Translations under genes and position numbers: made by a program
Shown: positions 20,950 through 31,043 of the stretch, piece after piece
Layout: each line of letters begins with the position of its first letter
Numbering within the stretch: position 1 is the stretch's first letter
Notes under the pieces: model-generated
What the model was told of the DNA's origin: nothing
Database searches by the model: none
Seen by the model: only the letters and a program-made list of their open reading frames with translations
Source: Aphidius gifuensis
Taxonomy: Eukaryota; Arthropoda; Insecta; Hymenoptera; Braconidae
DNA: 64,000 nt
Direction of reading: 5' to 3'
Assembly: GCF_014905175.1 (NCBI RefSeq)
Contig: NC_057789.1
Coordinates: 25,664,555 to 25,728,554 of the forward strand

Positions 20950-21615
20950 ATAATGTTTTAACAATGTTGAATAAATAAAAAAAAAAAAAAATAGATTACA
21001 AATATTAAATATATTTATCAACAATAGAGTACCAAGAGCTGTTCCACTTGTTTAGCCATATTTTCCAAACAATCTCTGACCATTTTTGATCATGCCTATA
21101 AACAATAATATTTCAATAATTATCAGCTACGAAAATTGACCAATCTTAAATATTTATTAAATAATTATAATTTCGTTCACTAATATTTATGTGAAAAATT
21201 ATTAATTTTATTATTATTAACTTTATTTTTGCTATTGAATTAATTACTTAAATTTATTATTGCAGCAATTTTTTTTTAAAACATGAGTTTCTTTTAATTA
21301 TTACAAATTTATTAAGCTTTAAAAAAATATTTATTAAATAGATTTTATTCTGTTAACATATTTAAAATTTTTATATTTTTAGTTAAAAATTTTACTGCTT
21401 TTATAACGTTATATAAATAAATAAATAAATAGATAGTGATGAATCATCAGTTTTATGGATTTAATAATGACCATATAATTTCAGCTTAAAAAATTATTAA
21501 CTCTGTAATTTATTGACATTATTTTTGTGGAGTATAGTTATTAATTTAGATAAAAATATTGTTGTTGTAATATCAAGATTCAAGATGGACGTAGTAGACA
21601 CGTGCCACGTTCCAG
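20950..21615. repeat. Partner of the inverted duplicate at 1,985-2,600
   Basis: Reverse-complement match to 1,985-2,600, including GTACCAAGAGCTGTTCCACTTG at about 21,030. It lies directly 3' of m5 and upstream of m4. No gene is seen inside. Confidence 0.8.
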
Positions 21616-21621
21616 GTATGT

Positions 21622-21934
21622 TTAATCAGGTAAACAAAAAAAATTATATCTTGTATATCCTTTGCATTCTTTTCTTTCAACAGGTTCACCAAACGAACAA
21701 AATATCATAGGAGGTTCCATCTCTTCATCATCATCTCCGTATTCTACATATTCTGGAATTATAATTTACAAAAAAAATTACTGATGATGACATTGATTAT
21801 TATTTTTTTTTTTACTCACCAATAAATGGTTTAAACTGTTTTAAGAAACAACGACACAATACGAGAACTATCACTGTTGCAGGTAAACCGACAAATAAAT
21901 ATAGATAAATCCTTGATACTGAACTATCATCCAT
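21622..21934 (-). CDS. Small membrane protein, family member m5 (acidic tail)
   Basis: Exons 21820-21934 and 21622-21752 (minus; GTGAGT donor, TTCCAG acceptor, phase 1) encode 81 residues. Exon 1 is MDDSSVSRIYLY, a helix (LFVGLPATVIVLVLCRC) and basic FLKQFKPFIG. Exon 2 is EYVEYGDDDEEMEPP followed by MIFCSFGEPVERKECKG and ends FFCLPD. It is a close paralogue of m2, with a longer tail. The 3' flank is the block duplicated in inverted form at 2.0-2.6 kb. Function unknown. Confidence 0.75.
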
Positions 21935-22129
21935 GATGAATTATTATTTAATTTCAATATAATATGTAATTTAATGTTAATCACAACGCCAACAATTATA
22001 TTTTAATAGCAAGAAATGACTAATGACTCAGTGGCCAGTGCTCACGTCAACTGTCAAGCGATCAAGACAGATCAAGAACAAACTTTAGTTTTCTGAGCTA
22101 GAGCTTAGACCAGTCTACACTAGTGTAGA

Positions 22130-22720
22130 CACTAGTGTTAGAATTTAAACATGGCGTCATGGCCCAGCACAAATTTTTAGAACTATAGTAAAAAGAAATA
22201 AGTATACGTCATTTGATAAAGACTAGAAATATAGTAGAATTTTATTTTTTTCTAATCATCTTGCTCATATTTACTATCATGTTTTTCGGATTATAATGTA
22301 AAATATATGTAAAATAATTATTAAAAATATTATTTTCGTAAATATATATATTATTATTAATATTTTTTTCATTATTTGTATGATGAAAGTTTGTAAATAA
22401 ATATAAATATCTATTACGAATAATAATAGAAATTTTATTGATACATAATTTTACTTGTTAATAATTTATTTTTTTTTTATAAAATAAATATACAGTAATT
22501 GATTCATTTTTTATTGTCATTTATTTGTGATAAATTAACAATTACGATAATCATTATCAACAATTGAATTATATTTTTTAAATAATTACTTGAATTTATT
22601 ATCAGCAATTTTTAAAACATCAGTTTTTTTTTTAGTTGCTGTTTTAAATAAGTTTAAAAAATTATTGACTCTGTAATTTATTGATATTATTTTTGTGGAA
22701 TGTAGTCATTACTTTAGTTA
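22130..22720. repeat. Duplicated spacer, second direct copy
   Basis: Direct copy of 19,040-19,640 and inverted copy of 7,740-8,955. Here it runs straight into the exon-1 relic m6. Confidence 0.8.
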
Positions 22721-22734
22721 AAAATATTTAGTAA

Positions 22735-22822
22735 AATACAAACAAAATGCAAGAAGAACAGTTAAAACAAATGCAAAGGTACCAATAAGTATTATCGCTA
22801 CTAATTCATTATTTACATCCAT
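22735..22822 (-). pseudogene. Exon-1-only relic, family member m6
   Basis: From 22,822 the frame reads MDVNNELVAIILIGTFAF, then VLTVLLAFCLYF, clearly the family helix. After about 29 codons it passes into DNA that elsewhere lies beyond the stop codon of exon 2 (ACTTTAGTTAAAAATATTT, compare 19,625-19,645). The donor, intron and all of exon 2 have been deleted. The leader upstream is intact. It could at most yield a tailless 34-residue helix peptide. Confidence 0.75.
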
Positions 22823-23711
22823 TTTATTTTAAACGATGACAATAGCTTTTAACGTATCCTTCGTCAGAATATGGCAACATTGCAACTACGTACATAACTG
22901 AGACCCAATTGTTCAGAACTGGTTCCAATACAAATTCAAGAAGTCTAGAGAAACCATCTTGTACGAATTATAGCAAATATAGTTCCCGGGGTGTTACTAA
23001 ATATTGTATTATAAAATCGGTTCCCATCGCTCCTTTTTCTTATACACCCCTATTTTAATTTTGCGAGTTCTCTCTTCCTTAACATTGCCGCGATACGAGG
23101 TGAGCGCATGAAGACTAAAAACCTCTAGTCAGCTTCTTGGGTGAGCGTTAAAATTAATAAAAAAAAAAAAATTATCGAATATATGATAAGAACTGATAGG
23201 AAGCATTTTTAGACTCTTAGTATAGAGATTTACTGAAATAAAAAAAATAAAAAAAAACGTCCATTAGACTATTCATAATTAATAATTTATCATTTTTATT
23301 ATTTTATTATTTTTAGGTTTATTTAACATTAAAATATACCTACACATTTAATCATTTACAGAAATTTTATTTTTTAAATAATACATTTTATTTTTGTATG
23401 AATTTAATTTTTAAATAATAATTGTATATTTATTGAATTGACAATAATATTTTAATTGTTTTATATTAATGATCAAGTAATTGGTCTTTAAAAATTATTA
23501 TCAAGATCATTTTGTTGCTATTTTTTTTAAATAAAAATATTTTTTGTTATACTAATATTCACAATAGACCAGTGGAGCTATAAAAATTTTACATTTTAAT
23601 TTTTTAAATTCATATAACATTTAAATATGTATTTAAAGTTAAATAATTGTTTTTAAAAAATAATATCGTTCATAATTTATTGATGTTTTAAATGTTATTT
23701 TTTTTTAAATT
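22823..23711. other. Leader of m6 and non-coding spacer
   Basis: Contains the conserved leader (22,823-22,915) and the distal upstream repeat (22,980-23,100). Then comes an AT-rich spacer whose parts recur at 23,940-24,420, 25,770-26,150, 26,740-27,130 and 27,670-28,090 (CATTAGACTAT-CATAATTAATAATTTATCA and following). Confidence 0.6.
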
Positions 23712-23749
23712 AGTCCTACCACCATTACTACTTCATCAATTGCACCCAT
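23712..23749 (-). pseudogene. Start-codon relic, family member m7
   Basis: Below the fully recognisable leader (23,750-23,875), only MGAIDEVVMVVGLI remains before a stop. The helix, donor and tail are gone. It marks another duplicated unit that lost its gene. Confidence 0.6.
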
Positions 23750-24453
23750 TTTATTCAATGTAAACGATATGACAACAGCTTTTAACGTGCTTCGTCAGAA
23801 TATGGTAATTGGTAACTAACGCTGACAAAAATTTCTCAACGAACTCAAGACGGCTGATACTGAACTGCCCCCTACCAAAATACACGTAGTGCTATACCCC
23901 TGCTGAACTGGCTGTTATGAGTTGAGCACTAAAATTTAAAAAAAAAAAAAATCTATTGTCCTCAATCTACAAAAAAAAAAAAAAAAATCCATCAAATATA
24001 TGATAAGAGCCAAGTTGATATAGCCAAAGGTGATGACTCACTGAAATAAAAAAAAATTTTTAAAAAAAGTCCATTAGACTATCCATAACTAATAACTTAT
24101 CGCATTTTTATAATTTTAATATTTTTAGATTAATAGATTTATTTAACATTAAAATATATTCATTTATAATCATTTACAGAAATGTTTTTTTTTTTTTAAA
24201 TAATACATTTTATTTTTGTACAATAAGCAATGTTTGAATTTAATTTTTTTAAAAATTGTATATTTATTAAATTGACAATAATATTTTTATTGTTTTAATT
24301 TACAATGATACAGATAATTTTAATTGTATTATTAATGAATAAGTAATTGATCTTTGAAAAATTATTATTACGGTTATTTATCAATATTTTTTTTTTGATT
24401 AAAAATTATTTTTCTATAATCGAAGTGAAGACGATGCACAAAACAATGGAATT

Positions 24454-24847
24454 TTAGAAACCTCCACCACAATCTCCACCTCCACCACAATCTCCACCTC
24501 CACCGCAATCTCCAACACCAAAGTCTCCACCTCCTCCATAATATCCACCACCATAGTTTCCACCACTAAAGACTACAGCAGTACCAGCAACACTGCTTAA
24601 CTGTCCACCACCAGATCCAGAGCGACCAGAACCTGAAATTATATTTGAAAAAAAAAAATTAAATAAGAAAACTAATTATAATACTTTAAACAACATAAAT
24701 CATTATTATTTTTTTAATAAATATATTTATTAATAATTTTTTTGTTGACTCACTATTGGTTTCGCTCGAGCACAATGAAGAGCACATATATAAAACAGCG
24801 ACTATAATACATATACCAATAAGTATGAATATAATTTCACAATCCAT
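24454..24847 (-). CDS. Small membrane protein with Gly/Cys repeat tail, family member m8
   Basis: Exons 24754-24847 and 24454-24632 (minus; GTGAGT donor, TTTCAG acceptor, phase 1) give 90 residues. Exon 1 is MDCEII, a helix (FILIGICIIVAVLYMC) and SSLCSSETN. Exon 2 is Gly-rich: SSGRSGSGGGQLSS, VAGTAVVFSGGNYGGGYYGG, then GGDFGVGD and three units of CGGGG(D), ending GGGF. Gly with regularly spaced Asp-Cys is unlike the Cys tails of m1/m3, yet the gene architecture is the same. It is a paralogue of m12. Reminiscent of Gly-rich structural or silk/cuticle-type repeats, but too short to assign. Confidence 0.78.
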
Positions 24848-25448
24848 GATGAATTATTATTTTTTTTTAACAAAATATTTAATTCAATGTAGACGATGTC
24901 AACAGTTCTGTGTCTCAACAGCTTCTAACGTGGTTCAAATAAATATATCGTAGCTATATAATGCTGACCATAGTATAGAAATATACAGGTATGTCCATGC
25001 CATAGTCCATAGGCATACTTTCTAATAGACAATAGAAAAACATTTTCTATCCCGTAGATTTTTCCTGTTTTTCTGTGTGCCTTAAAATCCCAATAACTAA
25101 ACTTTTAAGAATTCATGACAAAGTTAACCAACCATCAAATTAAATCCCAGGTGAATCATTAAATAAAAGAAAGAAAAGAAAACAAAATACAAAATAAATT
25201 TTTATATTTATTGATAATCCAGCATTCATACAATCTATCAACATCTGGACAACACATTTATTCAACTTTAAACAACAAAAAAAAGCTTAAAGTTTCAGAG
25301 CTTTTTAAAATTTCTAATTTATTTCCAAGAAAATCATCAACACCAAGAAAATCTATTATCATTTTTTTTTTTTTTTATTCAATCAATTTAAAAATACAAA
25401 ACAATTTATTATACAAAAAAATTTATATATATCTAATAAATCCATATA

Positions 25449-25590
25449 TCAATAAAAAGCACTTGATTGATCTAGACTGATAGTTTCATAGCGTGGATCA
25501 ATAAATGCTGAATTAATATTATCATGTGAACAAACATATGGATGAAAACGTGACTGAACAATTGAATTATGTTGTTGAATATTTAGTTTT
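25449..25590 (-). pseudogene. 3'-terminal duplicate of the PAH-domain gene
   Basis: Encodes the last ~46 residues of the gene at 29,909-31,043 almost unchanged (SRFHPYVCSHDNINSAFIDP and the end DQSSAFY). The 3' flank at 25,200-25,448 is also shared with 29,690-29,908. Upstream, homology stops abruptly at about 25,591 inside the coding region and joins an m-family leader. It was carried along with m8 in the same duplication that made m12 beside the full gene. Confidence 0.85.
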
Positions 25591-25594
25591 TCAT

Positions 25595-25655
25595 TAAAGG
25601 AAGTATTACTTGTTTTCCTTTATCAGCTGCATCTATTTTATTTAATGTAATAATA
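25595..25655 (-). pseudogene. Exon-1 relic with mutated start, family member m9
   Basis: Below the conserved leader (25,656-25,760) the start codon position is ATA, followed by DAADKGKQVIL in frame. This is like m10/m11 (MDPADEGILVIL, MDAVDYGKLVIL). It breaks off at the PAH-gene fragment. Confidence 0.65.
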
Positions 25656-25760
25656 TGACAACAGCTTTTAACGTGCTTCGTTTAAGAATATAGTATAACT
25701 AACGCTGACGAAAATTTTTCAATAAACTCTAGACGACTGATACCGAATTGGTTGCTCTGA

Positions 25761-26243
25761 ATTGAAAAAAAATCTATTGTCCTAAACTCACAAATAAAAA
25801 AATTCATCAAATATATGATAAGAGCTAAATCGTGATTCACCGAAATGAAAAAAATAAAACAAAATGTTCATTACACTATATTTATGACTAATATAATTTA
25901 TCATTTTTATTATTTTTAATTTTATTTAATATTAAAATATATTCATTTAATACATTTTATTTTTGTACAATAAGAAATGTTTGAATTTATTTTTTAGATA
26001 AATTGTAATAATATTTTTATTAATTTTAATTGTTTTATTAATGAATAAGTAATTGGTTATTGAAAATTATTATCACGATTATTTAAAGCCATAAAAATTT
26101 TATATTTTAATTTTTAAATTTTCAAAGTTAAATAATTACCTTTGAGAAATAATCATTTTTATGATTTATTTATGTTTTGATCGTTATTTTTTTTTTAAGT
26201 ATATAATTTATTTTTCATATTTTATTAACAGTAACATGAACAG
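25761..26243. other. Duplicated AT-rich spacer
   Basis: Shares CTATTGTCCTAAACTCACA, TTCATCAAATATATGATAAGAGC and CACTAT-TATGACTAAT with 26,740-26,870 and 27,670-27,800. No gene. Confidence 0.6.
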
Positions 26244-26588
26244 TCAGCAACTACCGCTATCTCCGCAACCACTGCAATCTCTGCTATTAACGCAGCATTC
26301 TGCCAATGATTCGCAACAGCAGATAATACAATAACCATAACTATCAAGATCTGAAAATAATGAATTTAAACAAAAATAAAAAATTATAATGCTCTGAACC
26401 ACCTTGATGATGCTTGATCATTATTCTTTATATCGATAAATATATATTGTTATTATTATTTGGTTTTACTCACTGATGGTTGATGTTTCTGTATCCATGC
26501 AAGCACACAATACACTAAGTGCAATAACTAAAAAGAATATAAAGACACAAAAGAGTATTACTAGTATTCCTTCATCAGCTGGATCCAT
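26244..26588 (-). CDS. Small Cys-tail membrane protein, family member m10
   Basis: Exons 26474-26588 and 26244-26350 (minus; GTGAGT donor, TTTCAG acceptor, phase 1) give 73 residues. Exon 1 is MDPADEGI, a long helix (LVILFCVFIFFLVIALSVL), then CACMDTETSTI. Exon 2 is NLDSYGYCIICCC, then ESLAECCVNSRDCSGCGDSG and a final SC (9 Cys). The tail ends a few codons before the position used by m3, owing to a TGA in the terminal CSCC region, so the end may be secondarily shortened. It is a close tandem paralogue of m11. Confidence 0.78.
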
Positions 26589-26715
26589 TTTATTTAATGT
26601 AACAATATTATGACAACAGCTTTTAACGTGCTTCGTATAAGAGTATAGTATAACTATAACGCTGACGAAAATTTTTCAATAAACTCCAGACGGCTGATAC
26701 CGAACTGGTTGCTCT

Positions 26716-27229
26716 AAATTCAGCATTAAAAATCTATTGTCCTAAACTCACACATAAAAAAATTCATCAGATATATGATAAGAGCTAAGTCGTGATTCAC
26801 CGAAATGAAAAAAATAAAAAAAAAAAATATTCATTACACTATTTATGACTAATAATTTATCATTTGTATTATTTTATTATTTTTAATTTTAGTTAAAATT
26901 AAAATATATTTATTTATAATCATTTACGGAAATTTTCTTTTTTAAATAATACATTTTATTTTCGTTTGAATTTAATTTTTAAATAAATTGTATATATTTA
27001 TTAAATTGACAATTTCAATTCTTTTATTAATGAATAGGTAATTGGTTTTTGAAAATTATTATAACGGTTATTTAAAGCTATAAAAATTTTATATTTTAAT
27101 TTTTAAATTTTCAAAGTTAAATAATTACCTTTAAAAAATAATAATTTTTATGATTTATTGATGTTTTGAATGTTATTATTTTTTTAAGTATATAATTTAT
27201 TTTTTATATTTTATTAACAACATGAAAAG
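26716..27229. other. Duplicated AT-rich spacer
   Basis: Second copy of the spacer described at 25,761-26,243, followed by the 3' flank of m11. No gene. Confidence 0.55.
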
Positions 27230-27507
27230 TCAGCAACTACCGCAATTTCTGCAACCAATGCAATCTCTGCCATCATTGCAATCATTCAATTTTTCGCAAC
27301 AGTTGATAATCCAATTTTTACAACAATCAGGATCTAAAAATAATGAATTTAAACAAAAGTAAAAAATTAAAATGCTTTCTGGTTTTACTCACGGATGATT
27401 AATCTAGCTAGACTCACGCAAGCACACAATAAACTAAGTGCAATAATTAAAAGAAATATTAAGATACAAAAGAGTATTACTAGTTTTCCATAATCAACTG
27501 CATCCAT
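27230..27507 (-). CDS. Small Cys-tail membrane protein, family member m11
   Basis: Exons 27393-27507 and 27230-27333 (minus; GTGAGT donor, TTTTAG acceptor, phase 1) give 72 residues. Exon 1 is MDAVDYGK, a helix (LVILFCILIFLLIIALSLL), then CACVSLARLII. Exon 2 is HPDCCKNWIINCCEKLNDC, then NDGRDCIGCRNCGSC (9 Cys). The MD-acidic start and the conserved leader upstream fix the start codon. It is a tandem neighbour of m10, with the same shortened C-terminus. Confidence 0.78.
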
Positions 27508-27640
27508 TTTATCTAATGTAACAATATTATGAGAACAGCTTTTAACGTGCTTCGTATACGAATATATAGTATAACTATAACGCTGACAAAAATTTTTCAA
27601 TAAACTCCAGACGGCTGATACCGAACTGGTTGCTCTGAAT

Positions 27641-28147
27641 TGAGCATTAAAATTTATAAAAAAAAAAAAATATATTGTCCTAAACTCACAAATAAAAAAA
27701 TTCATCAAATATATAATATGATAAGAGCTAAGTCGTGATTCGCCGAAATGAAAACAAAAATAAAAAAAAAAAAATGTTCATTACACTATTTATGACTAAT
27801 TATTTATCATTTTTATTATTTTTAATTTTATTTAATATTAAAATATATTCATTTAATTATTTACAGAAATTTCCTTTTTTAAATAACACATTTTATTTTT
27901 GTACAATAAGAAATGTTTGAATTTAATTTTTTTTTAAATTGTATATTTATTAAATTGACAATAATATTTTTATTGTTTTGATAATGATATAGATAATTTT
28001 AATTGTTTTATTAATGAATAAGTAATTGATCTTCGAAAAATTATTATTACGGTTATTTGTTGATATTTTTTTTAACTAAAAATTATTTTTCTATATTATA
28101 ATAATGTGGCATAAAACAATGGAATTTTAGCAATCTCCACGGCAATA
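27641..28147. other. Duplicated AT-rich spacer and former 3' end of m12
   Basis: Spacer copy related to 23,940-24,420. Bases 28,100-28,147 (AAAACAATGGAATTTTAG with GATTGC on the minus strand) match the stop-codon region of m8, so they are the displaced 3' end of m12, cut off by the inserted element. Confidence 0.65.
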
Positions 28148-28889
28148 TCCAAATTCAGCCCCGTGGCACTCCCATGGTGAGGGACGTGACTTATCGTCCA
28201 TTCTGGTTTCCATGACCATCCGTAGTCATTTTTATTCTTTGACTAGTTTCGTCTAGTTTTGCCAAATTCAAAATAATGGACTTAGAAAAAAAAATGAAAT
28301 TTTACAAAAAAAAAACTAAGTCCCTTAAAAAATAAAAAAACTTAGATATCTACATTATTCTACTTAGCTGTAATTGTAGCCACACAATCAATATCTACAT
28401 CATTTTACCAGCAAAATTTTTTCCTCAGCTACATTTTTTACTTAGCTAGATTTTTTACTGAGCTTCAATTATAGCCAAACACACAATATTTACATAATTT
28501 TACCATCAGCTTAAGTTTTCCCTTAGCCAGATTTTTTACTTAGTTTTAGTTATAGCCAAACACACAATATCTGCATAATTTTACCAGCTTAATTTTTTCC
28601 TTAGCCACATCTTTTCCTTAGCTAGATTTTGGACTTAGCTAGATTTTTTACTTAGCGTCAATTATAGCCAGACACACAATATCTACATAATTTTACCAGC
28701 TTAGTTTTTCCCTTAGCTATATTTTTTAAAAACTTTTCACGAAAAAAAACTAAGTCCCGTATTTTGAAACTTGGCAAAACTAGCCAAAACAAGATGAAGG
28801 CAATGGGAAATACGGATAGTAGAAAGGCTAATAATCCACGATGAGCCGCCATGGGGGGCACTACGGGGTGCCACGGGGCTGAATTTGGG
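28148..28889. mobile_element. Inserted element with terminal inverted repeats and internal tandem repeats
   Basis: Begins TCCAAATTCAGCCCCGTGGC and ends with the inverse of CCCAAATTCAGCCCCGTGGC. TA flanks both ends (28,146-28,147 and 28,890-28,891). Inside are about four copies of a ~90-100-bp unit (TTTTTTACTTAG, CAATTATAGCCA-ACACACAATATCTACATAATTTTACCAGC), plus a second inverted pair built on AACTAAGTCCC, TTTTGCCAA-TTCAAAAT. There is no transposase. The element sits in the 3' coding end of m12 and is absent from the paralogue m8. Likely a non-autonomous TA-inserting DNA transposon. Confidence 0.8.
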
Positions 28890-29334
28890 TACAGCCATCT
28901 CCACCTCCACCACAATCTCCACCTCCACCGCAATCTCCACTACCATAGTCTCCACCTCCTCCACAATCTCCACCACCATAGTTCATACCACCAGAGTGTC
29001 TACCCATCAAATATCCACCACCAGCAACTACAGCAACACCGGTAAGACTGCTTAACTTTCCACCACTATAGGCTACACGACCACCATCATCACGACCAGA
29101 TCCAGAGCGACCATGAGAACCTGAAATTATATTTAAAAAAAAAAAATTAAATAAGAAAATTAATTATAATACTTGAAACAACATAAATGATTATTATTTT
29201 TCAATAAATATATTTATTTATAATTTTTTTGTTAACTCACTATTGGTTTGGCTCAAACACAATGAAGAGCACACGTAGAAAATAGCGACTACAATACATA
29301 TACCGGTAAGTATCAATATAATTTCACAATCCAT
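28861..29334 (-). CDS. Gly/Cys-tail membrane protein m12, 3' end replaced by transposon
   Basis: Exons 29241-29334 and 28861-29120 (minus; GTGAGT donor, TTTCAG acceptor, phase 1) give 117 residues. Exon 1 is MDCEII, a helix (LILTGICIVVAIFYVC), SSLCLSQTN. Exon 2 reads SSHGRSGSGRDDGG, VAYSGGKLSSLTGVAVVAGG, MGRHSGGMNYGGGDCGGG, then GDYGSGDCGGGGDCGGGGDG. The last ten codons (TQIQPRGTP and stop) come from the terminal repeat of the element at 28,148-28,889. The protein may therefore still be made with a foreign C-terminus. Paralogue of m8. Confidence 0.72.
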
Positions 29335-29908
29335 GATGAATTATTATTTTTTTTTAACAAAATATTTAATTCAAAGTAGACGATGTCAACAATTCTGTGT
29401 CTCAACAGCTTCTAACGTGATTCATATAAATATATCGTAATTAACTTATGTTGACCATAGTATAGAATTATACAGGTATGTCCATGCTATAATCCATGCC
29501 ATTTCTAATAGCCATAGAAAAAAAATTTCTATCCCGTAGGTTATTCTGTGTGCCTTAAAATCCCAATGACTATAAGCTTTTAAAAATTCATGACAAAGTT
29601 TACCAACCATCAAATTAAATCCCAGGTGAATCATTAAATAAAAGAAACAAAAAAAAAAAAAACAAAATACAAAGTAAATTTTTATATTTTTAGATAATCC
29701 AGCATTCATACAATCTATCAACATCTGGACAACACATTTATTCAACTTTAAACAACAAAAAAAAGCTTAAAGCTTCAGAGCTTTTTAAAATTTCTAATTT
29801 ATTTCCAAGAAAATCTATTATCATTTTTTTTTTTTTATTCAATCAATTTAAAAATACAAAACAATTTATTATACAAAAAAATTTATATATATCTAATAAA
29901 TCCATATA
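29335..29908. repeat. Leader of m12 and 3' flank of the PAH gene, duplicated at 24,848-25,448
   Basis: Bases 29,335-29,460 equal the m8 leader (GATGTCAACA-TTCTGTGTCTCAACAGCTTCTAACGTG). Bases 29,470-29,900 equal 24,980-25,448, including CCTTAAAATCCCAATGACTA and ACATCTGGACAACACATTTATTC. Together they delimit a tandem duplication of about 1.2 kb or more. Confidence 0.8.
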
Positions 29909-31043
29909 TCAATAAAAAGCACTTGATTGATCTGGACTGATAGTTTCATAGCGTGGATCAATAAATGCTGAATTGATATTATCATGTGTGTAAACATATG
30001 GATGAAAACGTGACTGAACAATTGAATTATGTTGTTGAATATTTAGTTTTTTATAATCGTAATTATTATTTGGTGATAAATATGACATTGAAGGTACTCC
30101 TGAGTAATTATTTAAATGATGATCAAACAACATTCCTGAATGAAGACCTGGTGCAATTGATTCTGCACTTGGTAACAATTGATAATCTTGAATTTTTCTA
30201 TTTTCCATTGATATTTTATATGGCTCTGGTAGAAATGTATTAAAACCAATAATTAAATCAGGATGATTATTAAATAGCCAACTTATTTTATCACGTAAAC
30301 ATTCAAATGTTATTTTTTTAAATTTATATAGCTTCATTGAATCAATAAATTCATTGTATATTTGTGGATTATTATATTTAAATGTTGTTTCAATACTTCT
30401 AATATATGAAAGTGCAAGATTGTCATTAATTTGTTTTGTTATTAGTTGATCAAGTAATTCAGATTCCAAATCTGATATTGGTGCTGGTGGTGGTGGTGTC
30501 ATTGGCATTATTGGAAAAGGTATTCCTGGTGTTGGTCTCAGTGGTGTTGGTTTTTTTAACTCAACAACATCAGGCTTTAAAAAAAAAAAAAACAAAATAT
30601 TATTAATAAATTTTTATACATTATCTTTGTCAATTTTTCTAAATATTAATAAAATTTTAATTGAGATATTTATTTTAACGATATGAGCAATCATTTTTTG
30701 TATCCAAAAAAAAAATATATTTATAATTCAATATTTAAACAATGATAAAAATATGTAAAATTCATTTTTTATTTTTTAAATATATAACGAATATCTTTAT
30801 ACTTATTGTTGATGTAAATATTTTTATTTCTTATCGTTTTTTTTTTTTTCTTAAATTTTATATTTATTTATTTATGTAATTAGTCTGATATTATTTCTAG
30901 AATATTAACTTGTAAAAAAAAAAAGAAAAAAAGAGTTTAAAAATATTTAGTTTAATAAAGACAGTTAACGTTATTTTTATATTGTTATTTTAAATAATAA
31001 ATTTTACCTGTAAATAAGTTGATAGCTCCATATAATTATCCAT
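29909..31043 (-). CDS. Short protein with one PAH (SIN3-type) domain
   Basis: Exons 31008-31043 and 29909-30574 (minus; GTAAAA donor, TTTAAAG acceptor, phase 0) give 233 residues starting MDNYMELSTYLQ. A Pro-rich stretch (PTPLRPTPGIPFPIMPMTPP) precedes one paired-amphipathic-helix domain at about residues 65-130. Its diagnostic words are ALSYIRSIETTF, NNPQIYNEFIDSMKLYK, CLRDKISWLFNNHPDLI and GFNTFLPEPYKI. In SIN3 corepressors PAH domains bind short helices of transcription factors, but there they occur three or four times with an HDAC-interacting domain. Here the remaining ~100 residues are Asn/Tyr/His-rich and unlike SIN3. It is probably a derived SIN3-like adaptor or competitor, perhaps retro- or segment-derived. 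It sits inside the m array, and its 3' end is duplicated at 25.4 kb. Confidence 0.82.

Noticed and set aside
28658..28979. Two minus-strand frames (MRWRWRLWW... and MVVEIVEEVE...) across m12
   Set aside because: They are the other frames of the Gly-Asp-Cys repeat. Exon 1 splices into the GGGGDC frame, as in m8.
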